Source: Allorhizobium paknamense | Lineage (GTDB): Bacteria > Pseudomonadota > Alphaproteobacteria > Rhizobiales > Rhizobiaceae | Length of the DNA: 64,000 nucleotides | Reading direction: 5' to 3' | NCBI RefSeq assembly: GCF_030815125.1 | Contig: NZ_JAUSWH010000017.1 | Span: 1-64,000, forward strand | The notes under the pieces: generated by a model | The model's input: the letters and a program-made list of their open reading frames with translations, nothing else | Database searches by the model: none | What the model was told of the DNA's origin: nothing | Program-made: the position numbers and the translations under genes | Part shown: one piece after another, positions 27,913 through 35,176 of the stretch | How positions within the stretch are numbered: the stretch's first letter is position 1 | How the letters are laid out: every line of letters starts with the position of its first letter

Positions 27913-27957
27913 GTTCTCAAATGTCGGACAGATCGATCACTTTCGTGTCGGGACGCC
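27913..27957 (-). repeat. Right terminal inverted repeat of the Tn3-family transposon
   Basis: Read inwards from the outer end it begins GGCGTCCCGACACGAAAG and ends ATTTGAGAAC, differing from the left repeat at four positions. TGGATT follows directly outside. Confidence 0.9.
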
Positions 27958-27963
27958 TGGATT
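27958..27963 (+). repeat. Right target-site duplication TGGATT
   Basis: Same six bases and orientation as at 21486-21491. Tn3-family elements usually duplicate 5 bp, so one of the six matches may be chance. Confidence 0.85.
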
Positions 27964-28131
27964 GTCGGAAACATGCACGTTGGAACCAGCGATGACGACT
28001 TGAAAGCCGACATCAAGGGACGCGCGAAGTCGGGCATGACAGAGAATCCCGACCTTCTGGCGCAGGCGTGCGCCTATGCACTGGCAAGCCACCGAGCCAA
28101 TCATGGCTTGGTTGCCCATTTCCGGCTGTAG
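27964..28131 (+). pseudogene. 3' part of the backbone gene split by the transposon
   Basis: Continues the frame of the gene that begins at 21213: VGNMHVGTSDDDLKADIKGR, then SGMTENPDLLAQACAYALAS and HRANHGLVAHFRL, ending at TAG 28129-28131. The stop is 10 bases before the ATG of the next gene, whose AGGAGG overlaps it, so the split gene was part of the same operon. Confidence 0.85.
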
Positions 28132-28141
28132 GAGGCGAAGC

Positions 28142-28378
28142 ATGAAAAGCAACGGCCAGCGCCGAAGCGTTGAGGTGTTCGACACGCCCTCCGGTTTAGG
28201 AGGGAGCCACACGGTTGAGGTTGTCGAGGACCTTGGAAACAATAAGGTCAAGGTGCGCGTCTGGTATGGGCGCGCCACCGCGGCAGGTTGGGAAGCGTGG
28301 AAGGGTTGGGACGGCTACCGCTTTGAGACCGACCGCGCCAACCTGACCAACAAGCGGTCAATGCCGCTGTTCAAATAG
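28142..28378 (+). CDS. Small hypothetical plasmid protein
   Basis: 78 residues beginning MKSNGQRRSVEVFDTPSGLG, with AGGAGG seven bases upstream. Short beta-strand-like segments (HTVEVVEDLGNNKVKVRVWY) and several Trp residues suggest a small beta fold. No family recognised. It belongs to the backbone operon interrupted by the transposon. Confidence 0.7.
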   Translation: MKSNGQRRSVEVFDTPSGLGGSHTVEVVEDLGNNKVKVRVWYGRATAAGWEAWKGWDGYRFETDRANLTNKRSMPLFK

Positions 28379-28424
28379 GACCTGGACCGCATTTCGATGC
28401 GGCCCGACATCAGGAGGGACACCA

Positions 28425-28730
28425 TTGAGCCGCTACACCGTGACCGTGAAAACCGACGAAGACACCGACGAGAACGCCGTGATCGGCTATGATCCGCCGT
28501 TGCGCACCTTCTTTCTGCAGGCGTTTCCCGATGAGGAAACCGACGAATATGCCCTATGGTTCGGGACGCATCTTGAGCAGCACCCAAGCCTTGAATCGAT
28601 CATCGAGAGCGCGCGCCGTTTTGGCTATGAGATCGAAGGGCTGTCACAGAAGGCCATCGTCGCCATGACAAAGGAAGCGGGAACGCCGACGCTGCCAAGC
28701 CTTGGCGAGCGGCTAGGATTGGTACGCTGA
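28425..28730 (+). CDS. Small hypothetical plasmid protein, TTG start
   Basis: 101 residues, starting at TTG with AGGAGGG seven bases upstream (MSRYTVTVKTDEDTDENAVI). It is acidic, with FFLQAFPDEETDEYALWFGT in the middle. No family recognised. It is the last gene of the small-gene operon and is followed by a probable hairpin terminator at 28753-28778. Confidence 0.7.
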   Translation: MSRYTVTVKTDEDTDENAVIGYDPPLRTFFLQAFPDEETDEYALWFGTHLEQHPSLESIIESARRFGYEIEGLSQKAIVAMTKEAGTPTLPSLGERLGLVR

Positions 28731-28752
28731 CAATTGTTGGATGCTTTGCTGC

Positions 28753-28778
28753 GGGGCTGGTTCGGAAGAACTGGCCCC
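28753..28778 (+). terminator. Hairpin after the small-gene operon
   Basis: GGGGC-TG-GTTC, a GGAA loop and GAAC-TG-GCCCC form an interrupted stem 22 bases after the stop codon. There is no long T-run directly after, so the terminator call is tentative. Confidence 0.45.
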
Positions 28779-28910
28779 GTAGCCATTTTGGCAGTTGCGA
28801 ACCTGGCCGCATCGAGCGGGCTGCGGTTTGCCCGAAGGGAGCCCGTGCCCCTCCCCTCGGCTCCCCTCCCGCCCGATTGCTGCCGCTGAAGCGAGGCCGG
28901 GATCGGAACG

Positions 28911-29267
28911 TCAGGGGCGTCCACGAGCGCCAGAGTTCTCAGAAATCGACTTCAGCTCTTGGATCGATAATGAGCTCCTGGTCGCGATCAGATAACCGGC
29001 CAGATAGGTCAGCTTCAGATATGCTTCACCGTCGCCTTTTGGCTCATAATTGATGATTGCCTGGCGGCTCGCCTTCGCCTTTTTCCCCCCTTGAACTGCC
29101 GCTGAATGCTGATCGATCAGCTCACGAAGCGAAGGTTTTTCTCCTGTCGCACCAGCTGCGATCTCCGTTACTACTCTCCTGGACGTGGACAATGCCGGAG
29201 CCGTTTTGGTGCATCGAGCGGCAATTGCTTCACGGGACGAACGCGAACTGGATGACGACAGTAGCAT
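28911..29267 (-). CDS. Possible hypothetical protein
   Basis: The last ~85 codons look coding (EIAAGATGEKPSLRELIDQH, AKASRQAIINYEPKGDGEAY, LKLTYLAGYLIATRSSLSIQ). The first ~30 do not, and no ribosome site is obvious, so either the start is wrong or the gene has lost its 5' end. It is divergent from rcgA. No family recognised. Confidence 0.4.
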   Translation of the reverse strand: MLLSSSSSRSSREAIAARCTKTAPALSTSRRVVTEIAAGATGEKPSLRELIDQHSAAVQGGKKAKASRQAIINYEPKGDGEAYLKLTYLAGYLIATRSSLSIQELKSISENSGARGRP

Positions 29268-29360
29268 GGCGGATGCCTCACCGATCTAGTTGCATTGGGG
29301 ATCGTCTCAGACCATCAAATCGTCCACAACGCACGATAGGATACGAAACAAGACGAAATC

Positions 29361-30992
29361 TTGGGCTGTAAGTCATTGGAAAAAAACGGTAAGATTTTTG
29401 TTCCGCCGCCGGCGGATGGAAGCGATTTCAAGGAACTGTTCAAGAAAATGGCTGCTGCGGGTGCCGGACGCCCCTTGGGTGAAGACGGTTTTCCCCAAGG
29501 CCCGTGGACGCCGGAGCTACTGGCGGATGCCATCTCAAAGATCGACGCCAACCGTGTCGGAGTGGATCTTCGCACCGTCCAGCTCTGGTTTCAGGAGAAT
29601 GACAAAGGCATCAGCCCGGCCAACATTCGCTGGCTGGCGCGCATCTTCGGTTGCGACGATCGCGAGGCGACGAATGATTGGCTGAATGAGCTCAGCTCGG
29701 CCCAAGCGCGTCTGACCGCCAGGCGGCGAGATCAAAAGAAGACCGGTGGCTCGACTGCGACTGCCCTGCGTGTGCCTGACACGTCAGCGCCAGAAAAAAA
29801 CCAGGTTCCGCTAACGCCCGTCGTCTCGGTGGACCTTCAAACCATGCCAGCGGTGCGGCCAAGGGGATTGGCATTCAAGACCGAGGCGATTTTCTCGCAC
29901 GGATCACATCTGAACTTGCCGGCCTGGATTTTCGCCGGTTCGTCCGCCCTCGGATTCCTCTCTTACATTTTGGGGATCCACAGCATCACCTATGTACGCG
30001 CGGATGGTATCGAGAAGCAGGTTGGCTTCCTTTGGGCACCGAACTGGACCTTCCTGTTCATGGTGCTGTTGCCACTGTTTTTCGCCGTCGTCATCGAGCT
30101 TCTGGGTTTCTGGAAGCATGATGGCCGGCTCAGGCTACTGGCGGAGGCTGATCGTGTTAGAAGCGGCGACGCCTGGACGCTACATTTGCAGGCCAACTCA
30201 CAGACCTATTGGGCAGTTTTCCTGATCTGCATACTATTCGCGGGCGTGGTGCAATGGATCGGCGTGCAGCTTATCCCTCTGCTTGAGCAAGCGCAGGATT
30301 TTGCCCCAAGCTGGGGGACGATCGGTATCATCAGGCCGGATATCCTATCGACGCCGGCGGCAATCGTATTTACCGCCCTTGCCTATCTCTACATGTCCAC
30401 AAGCTTCTACCTGCTGTTCGCTGGCCTGATCCTGCTGCATACGATCATCCATGATCTATGGAAGCTTAAACGCGGAACTGAACTCCTTGGCGAGCAGAGA
30501 GCCTGGCCGGACACCAGTGAAATCGGTCTGCGGATCATGCTCGGGGTCTTCAGATGTTCCGTGCTCGTCGTCCTTGCTGCCATCTGCATGAAGGCACAAA
30601 GTGCCTATCTTGCATCGCAGGGCCCGGATTTCGTGACATGGCTGGTCCGCGATGTCTGGGCTGCGCTGGCAGATTACGACGATGGAGATAGGACCTTCGA
30701 TTACATCATGCCCACACACTACAGCAGCTTGCTCGTCGTGCTTTCGACCTGCAGCGTCTTTGTGTATGGAGCAATCCGCTTGGGGGATGATAGGCGGCTT
30801 CGTTCCCCCCTGTGGAAGATGTCTGCGGTGATCGGTTTGCTTTTCGTCTCATACATGTTGATCGACGCGTTCGATGGTTTCTCTGTTTTGCTAATCGTTA
30901 CCGCACTCATTGCGACCTATGGTCTATTTGATCCGGCGTTTGAGCCAGCTTGGCGTGCCCGTGAGATAAGAGGCGACAGCCGTGTTTCATAA
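29361..30992 (+). CDS. rcgA: RcgA-family membrane protein (conjugation)
   Basis: 543 residues. The N-terminal ~130 residues are soluble and include a helical region (DLRTVQLWFQENDKGISPAN, then IRWLARIFGCDD) that resembles a DNA- or protein-binding helical fold. The rest has about eight hydrophobic segments. I recognise it as RcgA, the membrane protein reported as essential for conjugation of a Rhizobium favelukesii plasmid. This is from memory and is supported by the RcgR-like hydrolase gene that overlaps it by 11 bases. The start is a TTG at 29361; a TTG at 29376 giving MEKNGKIF is equally possible. No strong ribosome site is seen at either. Confidence 0.72.
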   Translation: MGCKSLEKNGKIFVPPPADGSDFKELFKKMAAAGAGRPLGEDGFPQGPWTPELLADAISKIDANRVGVDLRTVQLWFQENDKGISPANIRWLARIFGCDDREATNDWLNELSSAQARLTARRRDQKKTGGSTATALRVPDTSAPEKNQVPLTPVVSVDLQTMPAVRPRGLAFKTEAIFSHGSHLNLPAWIFAGSSALGFLSYILGIHSITYVRADGIEKQVGFLWAPNWTFLFMVLLPLFFAVVIELLGFWKHDGRLRLLAEADRVRSGDAWTLHLQANSQTYWAVFLICILFAGVVQWIGVQLIPLLEQAQDFAPSWGTIGIIRPDILSTPAAIVFTALAYLYMSTSFYLLFAGLILLHTIIHDLWKLKRGTELLGEQRAWPDTSEIGLRIMLGVFRCSVLVVLAAICMKAQSAYLASQGPDFVTWLVRDVWAALADYDDGDRTFDYIMPTHYSSLLVVLSTCSVFVYGAIRLGDDRRLRSPLWKMSAVIGLLFVSYMLIDAFDGFSVLLIVTALIATYGLFDPAFEPAWRAREIRGDSRVS

Positions 30993-32004
30993 TTGGCTGG
31001 ATCGTTGGGACGAGGGTCGCGCACAGCGCGGCGAAGAGGCCAAGAAGATCACGGACTTCATTCTGGACGCCGATCGTGCATTTCCCGGCATGGGGGCGGC
31101 TGAAACGGTAGAGGAGTTTTGCGTTCTCGCGGAAACGGCCGCCGCTGACCCGGACTTTTTTGAGCCGCCTGATGCGAGCGATCATAGCTTCGAGCTGCGG
31201 AATGGCTGGCTGACATTCCCTTCGGACGTTTCAACCGATGTTGCTGAAAACAACATCGTGTGGGCCAGGATCACCGAGAGCGGAAAACGCGATCAGGCAG
31301 TCGTGATCTTCCATCACTGGAACGCGACCAGTCGGAACCGGCAGATCGCCGGGTTCCTTTCCTGGCAGGGGATCACGGTTATTGAGATCGCCATGCCCTA
31401 CCACTTGGAACGCAAGCGGCCCGGATCGCTCTATGCCGATTACATGCTCAGCGCCAATCTCGGCCGCACGATGCAAGCCGTCAAACAGGCGGTATGGGAC
31501 GGGCGTAAGCTTATCGGCTGGCTAAAGCGCCAAGGCTATCGGGATGTTTCCGTTCTCGGGATGAGCCTTGGATCTTGGGTTGCAGGATTGGTCGCGGCGT
31601 ATGAACCCGCCGTCTCGCGGGCGTCTATGTTCCTCACGGCAGGGAGCCTTGCTGAAATGGTATGGACCGGGCGCGCAACCCGCTCGATCCGGACAAGCCT
31701 CGAGCCGCATCTTACGCTTGCCCAACTGCAAAGAGCGTGGGCACCGCTCAATCTCGAAAACCAGCCAGACAGGCTGGCGCGGCCAGGCCTCGAACTTCTG
31801 GTGATTCTGGCGTCGAGGGATTCGGTTGTTCTGCCGGACCTGTCCGAACGGCTGCTCGGAAGGCTGGAGAACGCCGGAGCCGGAGTGAGCGTGCTGCGGC
31901 TGAATTGCGGGCACTACTCTCTTGGGCGGCCACCCTACATCTTGCGAGCCGGATGGAGCTTGAAGCGGTTTCTGTTACGCAAGCGCGGCGCCACTCAGGC
32001 TTAG
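30982..32004 (+). CDS. rcgR: RcgR-family alpha/beta hydrolase (conjugation inhibitor)
   Basis: 340 residues with an alpha/beta-hydrolase fold: VVIFHHWNATSRNRQIAGFL for the oxyanion region, SVLGMSLGSWVAGLVAAYEP with GMSLG as nucleophile elbow (GxSxG), and a late NCGHYSLG with the catalytic His. It overlaps rcgA by 11 bases and should be translationally coupled. I recall RcgR as the inhibitor partner of RcgA in rhizobial plasmid transfer and as annotated as a putative quorum-lactone hydrolase. If that holds, it tunes transfer frequency by degrading a small signal, but the substrate is not shown by the sequence. Confidence 0.72.
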   Translation: MFHNWLDRWDEGRAQRGEEAKKITDFILDADRAFPGMGAAETVEEFCVLAETAAADPDFFEPPDASDHSFELRNGWLTFPSDVSTDVAENNIVWARITESGKRDQAVVIFHHWNATSRNRQIAGFLSWQGITVIEIAMPYHLERKRPGSLYADYMLSANLGRTMQAVKQAVWDGRKLIGWLKRQGYRDVSVLGMSLGSWVAGLVAAYEPAVSRASMFLTAGSLAEMVWTGRATRSIRTSLEPHLTLAQLQRAWAPLNLENQPDRLARPGLELLVILASRDSVVLPDLSERLLGRLENAGAGVSVLRLNCGHYSLGRPPYILRAGWSLKRFLLRKRGATQA

Positions 32005-32120
32005 GAGCGATTGAGCGCCGCATCGAGCGGCACCCAACCGCAATGAGGGGAGCCCCCTTCGGCCCCTCCCCTCAAACTTCCCTTCCCCCTCACGACGGAA
32101 GCGCCCCGCAAGCTGGGCGG

Positions 32121-32292
32121 CTCCCTGAGACTTGTTGTCGTTTCCAGCCAGAGCGTCGATGTCAGCTCCCCACCGCTGCAGCATCACGGCGATGGAGATC
32201 CGACCTGGCGGCCGGATGGCGATTTGCCGGTTGAAGGCGAAGGCGACGGCCGGGGCTACGAAGGCCGCGTTTTCAGGCCGCTCCTTAGTGGC
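32121..32292 (-). pseudogene. Decayed inverted copy of the small gene at 32462
   Basis: The minus strand repeats the ribosome site and body of the small plus-strand gene at 32462-32641: CCACTAAGGAG, then CTGAAAACG where that gene has ATGAAAACG, then FNRQIAIRPPGRISIAVML and LAGNDNKSQ against its INRQIAKLSHKGQLRFSIAV and KAGNDNKPQ. The start codon is changed to CTG and the copy contains small indels, so it is no longer a gene. Confidence 0.65.
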
Positions 32293-32461
32293 CGTACGCA
32301 ATCTAATCCTGCGCACGATACGGCAGGCCCCGCCTTAGCGTGCAACCCTAAAGGGTTCTCCCCTCCGCTTCGCTCTGTTGCGATCGCTACGCGATGCACT
32401 CGGCGGTTCCAGCCGTATTCGAGCTTCGCGATTACGCACAACCACTAAGGAGGAACCTCTG

Positions 32462-32641
32462 ATGAAAACGCTCGTAACCTTCTGCCAGAAAACCGGCCGT
32501 CGCCTTCGCCAGTTTATCAACCGGCAAATCGCGAAGTTGTCCCATAAGGGCCAACTTCGGTTCTCCATCGCCGTGATGCTTCCGCTCCTCGCCAAGGTCG
32601 AGTTCAACGGCAAGGCCGGAAACGACAACAAGCCTCAGTGA
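32462..32641 (+). CDS. Small basic hypothetical protein
   Basis: 59 residues (MKTLVTFCQKTGRRLRQFIN ... FSIAVMLPLLAKVEF ... GNDNKPQ) with a strong AAGGAGG seven bases before the ATG. It is basic with a short hydrophobic stretch. No family recognised, but I regard it as real because of the ribosome site and because a diverged inverted copy lies at 32121-32292. A structured, C-rich leader precedes it. Confidence 0.65.
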   Translation: MKTLVTFCQKTGRRLRQFINRQIAKLSHKGQLRFSIAVMLPLLAKVEFNGKAGNDNKPQ

Positions 32642-33174
32642 GGTACGGCCGCACCCTGCCCCGCAGGGTACGGCCTATCATGGAATAGAACGCCCGGCGC
32701 AGACGCATGGAAGTGCAGCGCTCAAGCAGGACGAGTGGCAGGAGTTCCGATATTGCGCTATGAGGCCTTTATGTCCGGTGTCGAGGATCTGCCTCTGGGC
32801 AGGCGTAATGGTCCGAAAGCCGGGTCTGCGGTCTGATCCCCAAAAAAGACCCGCCGTAAGTGGCGGGTCAAAAGCCGCTCCTGGGAGTCCCAAGCGGCGG
32901 GGGCTGCATCAGTTTCGGTCCAAGCTCGGCTCGCCTCTGCCTCCCAAAGCTTGGCATGGCCAGACACACCATAGCGAGCAGGCTGCTTGATGCAATGCTC
33001 AAATACAATGGATCGTCCAAGAGCAAGGTACTGGCAGGGGTGGCGATATTCCGCAGCAGTTGTTGGATGCTCGCGGCTATTAAGGCTAGTACGCTTGCTG
33101 AGGAAGAACCAGATGGCCAGCAAGTCCACTGTTGCCGTGATCCCGGGGTAAGGCGCTGCGAGCCTTACCTCGTG
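32642..33174. other. Gene-free stretch with one minus-strand terminator
   Basis: About 530 bases without a supportable gene; open frames here run across the hairpin at 32848-32869 and have unlikely composition. The hairpin appears to end leftward transcription coming from the 33.2-37.1 kb signalling genes. Confidence 0.5.
32848..32869 (-). terminator. Intrinsic terminator for leftward transcription
   Basis: GACCCGCC-GTAAGT-GGCGGGTC is a perfect 8-bp stem. On the minus strand it is followed by six T residues (the AAAAAA at 32842-32847), the standard form of a rho-independent terminator. Confidence 0.85.
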
Positions 33175-33321
33175 CTAGTTGTGTCCGGCGGTGATGTGAG
33201 AGGTGTCCTCGACAATCTTTACGTCTGCATCGGGCTCATCAAACACAACCAAACCGAGTTTGAGCAGCTGAATACAGCAAACTACCGACAATCCCCACAA
33301 AAAGACGGTTCGCCACTTCAT
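33175..33321 (-). CDS. Small exported or membrane protein
   Basis: 48 codons: MKWRTVFLWGLSVVCCIQLL then KLGLVVFDEPDADVKIVEDT and a polar end. A Lys/Arg start and a hydrophobic core of about 18 residues form a signal anchor or signal peptide. GGTGGGG lies upstream of the ATG. It follows the GGDEF-EAL gene by 28 bases in the same direction, so it may be co-expressed and sit in the membrane beside it. No family recognised. Confidence 0.5.
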   Translation of the reverse strand: MKWRTVFLWGLSVVCCIQLLKLGLVVFDEPDADVKIVEDTSHITAGHN

Positions 33322-33349
33322 GCTCAGCCCCACCAGAGATGGAATCCCC

Positions 33350-35116
33350 TCAGAAACCGACGGCCGCTACAGGCTCTGTAGGCCTGCTGGCCTCGGCAAT
33401 TAGGTCAATAAACGGCACTGGGATTCCCAAATAGTATCCCTGCAACGTATCGCAGCCGAGCAGCCGCAAGATCTCTAGCTGCGTTGCGGTCTCGACGCCT
33501 TCGGCAACAACGGTGTGCCCAAGGCCGTGAGCCATCGAAACTATCGCCGACACAATGATCCGGCTATCGTGATTCGTCACAATGTCAGAGATGAGCGAAC
33601 GATCGATCTTGAGGCTGTCATAGGGGAGCTTGGACAGCTGGGCCAGGTTGGAAAATCCCATCCCGAAGTCATCGATGGACAGTTTGAAACCGGCGCGTTT
33701 CAGAGCGAGCAGATGTTTTCTCGCCTTCTCAACATCTAACATCGCGACAGCTTCCGTGACCTCCAGCTCGAAATTACTAGGCGCGACACCGAGCGACTTC
33801 ACATAGTCGGTGAGCCGATCGGCAAACTCATCATCCGCGAATTGAGTTGGACACACGTTGACTGCAACGCGGCACGAAATTCCCGATGCACGAAGTTTTG
33901 GGATATCGGTCGCGACAATCGACATCACCTTGCGTCCAATCCGCTCCAGCCCATCACCCGTCCCTACGACATCAAGGAAGCTTCCGGGATACAACAGGCC
34001 CCGCGTTGGATGCGCCCACCTCACCAGCGCTTCATAACCTTCGACACTATTTGAGGCGAGATTGATCTTGGGTTGATAGTGGACAATGATTTCGTCGTTG
34101 GCGATCGCATGGAGGAAGTCACGTTCAAGCTCGCAGCGATCAGTCGCCCTATCTCGCATTTGATCATCAAAAAACGCGTAGGTTCCTCGACCGCGGCTCT
34201 TCGCCTCGTACATAGCCATGTCGGCGTACTTGAGGGTGTCAGCAGCATCAACGGCTTCGTCGCCAAGCACGGCAATACCAACACTCGCGCCAATCTGAAC
34301 TTGTCGTTCGCCGATCACAAACGGCTCAGCGAGTGATCGAATGATCTGCTGAGCTATGTCCGTAACGTCTTTGTCCCCTGCGCTACCTGTCACCAGCACA
34401 ACGAATTCGTCACCGGCAAATCGAAACAGAAGTCGACATCCGGCCGATTCCAAATTGACACTCTCTGGAGTGAGACATCGGTTCATCCCATCCAGAGTGA
34501 TTTCAAGGCCGTCCACCATCATTCTGGTCGCAGCCATCTGAAGCAAAGTGTCACCGACCTGATGACCATAGAGGTCATTGACTTGTTTGAACCGGTCGAG
34601 GTCGATGAACAGCACATGACCCTTGAGATCAGGATTCCGGTCGATGATCTCGCTCAGTACTGCGCGGTTGGGAAGACCGGTAACACCGTCTTCATAGGCC
34701 AATGTGTTGATCTTGGACACATTATCATTGAGGCGCGCCACCATCTTGCGAAAGCTCTCGGCCAAGCCGCCGACTTCACAGTTGCAGTCCACAGTGACAA
34801 CAGCGCTATAGTCGCCTGAGGCAATAGCCTCCGTACTGGCTTTCAGGTTCTGAATTGGCCGAGTGAGCCGACCAGTCATATAATATGTAAACCCCGAAGC
34901 GGCAGCGATCGAAGCTACCAGCTTAATGTAGCCCAAAGTCGTCAACGTGTGGGTGAAATCGCTTCCGGCTTCCAGCAAGTAGAACACGAGTGCTGCAACA
35001 ATCGAGCAAAAAGTCCCAATCATCAGGGTGAACCGTACGCGTAGGCTGTTCAAGCCACGACCAAGAATGCGTCCTGTGATCAGCTCGGTATCAACTTCCA
35101 TGACTGCAACCTTCAT
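33350..35116 (-). CDS. Membrane HAMP-GGDEF-EAL cyclic-di-GMP enzyme
   Basis: 588 residues: two transmembrane helices (about 28-50 and 62-80) with almost no periplasmic loop, a HAMP-like segment, GGDEF with the AGDEF variant (RFAGDEFVVL, normally still active), and an EAL domain with YEALVRW, EVTEA, DDFGMGFSNL, KIDRS and EGVET all intact. It may therefore make or destroy c-di-GMP. A second in-frame ATG at 35101 (MEVDTEL) is a possible start. It lies just after, and in the same direction as, the fourth chemoreceptor gene, 60 bases apart, so the two are probably one transcript. Confidence 0.92.
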   Translation of the reverse strand: MKVAVMEVDTELITGRILGRGLNSLRVRFTLMIGTFCSIVAALVFYLLEAGSDFTHTLTTLGYIKLVASIAAASGFTYYMTGRLTRPIQNLKASTEAIASGDYSAVVTVDCNCEVGGLAESFRKMVARLNDNVSKINTLAYEDGVTGLPNRAVLSEIIDRNPDLKGHVLFIDLDRFKQVNDLYGHQVGDTLLQMAATRMMVDGLEITLDGMNRCLTPESVNLESAGCRLLFRFAGDEFVVLVTGSAGDKDVTDIAQQIIRSLAEPFVIGERQVQIGASVGIAVLGDEAVDAADTLKYADMAMYEAKSRGRGTYAFFDDQMRDRATDRCELERDFLHAIANDEIIVHYQPKINLASNSVEGYEALVRWAHPTRGLLYPGSFLDVVGTGDGLERIGRKVMSIVATDIPKLRASGISCRVAVNVCPTQFADDEFADRLTDYVKSLGVAPSNFELEVTEAVAMLDVEKARKHLLALKRAGFKLSIDDFGMGFSNLAQLSKLPYDSLKIDRSLISDIVTNHDSRIIVSAIVSMAHGLGHTVVAEGVETATQLEILRLLGCDTLQGYYLGIPVPFIDLIAEASRPTEPVAAVGF

Positions 35117-35176
35117 TGCCGGAATGCGGACGCGGACCAGATCGAGCTGGCCCGCGACTATTATGAACGGAGGACT

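Larger units (their letters stand above)
21492..27957. mobile_element. Complete Tn3-family transposon with two exported hydrolase genes
   Basis: 6,466 bp bounded by 45-bp inverted repeats (41 of 45 identical) and flanked by TGGATT direct repeats. Content in order: tnpA (minus), an S41-type peptidase gene (plus), a res-like site, tnpR (plus) and a beta-lactamase-fold serine hydrolase gene (plus). All frames are intact. The insertion splits a backbone gene whose halves rejoin in frame. No antibiotic or metal resistance gene is present; the cargo is the two exported hydrolases, one of them placed between tnpA and res-tnpR. Confidence 0.92.

Noticed and set aside
21499..27950. Transposon ends of exactly 38 bp as in Tn3
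   Set aside because: The 38-bp core is the best-conserved part, but identity continues seven bases outwards and the TGGATT repeats and reading-frame repair fit only the 45-bp ends.
32758..33129. Minus-strand frame of 123 codons
   Set aside because: It runs through the perfect terminator hairpin at 32848-32869 and has no protein-like composition.
32860..33381. Plus-strand frame of 173 codons
   Set aside because: It begins inside the terminator stem, is antisense to the small membrane protein and to the end of the GGDEF-EAL gene, and resembles no protein.
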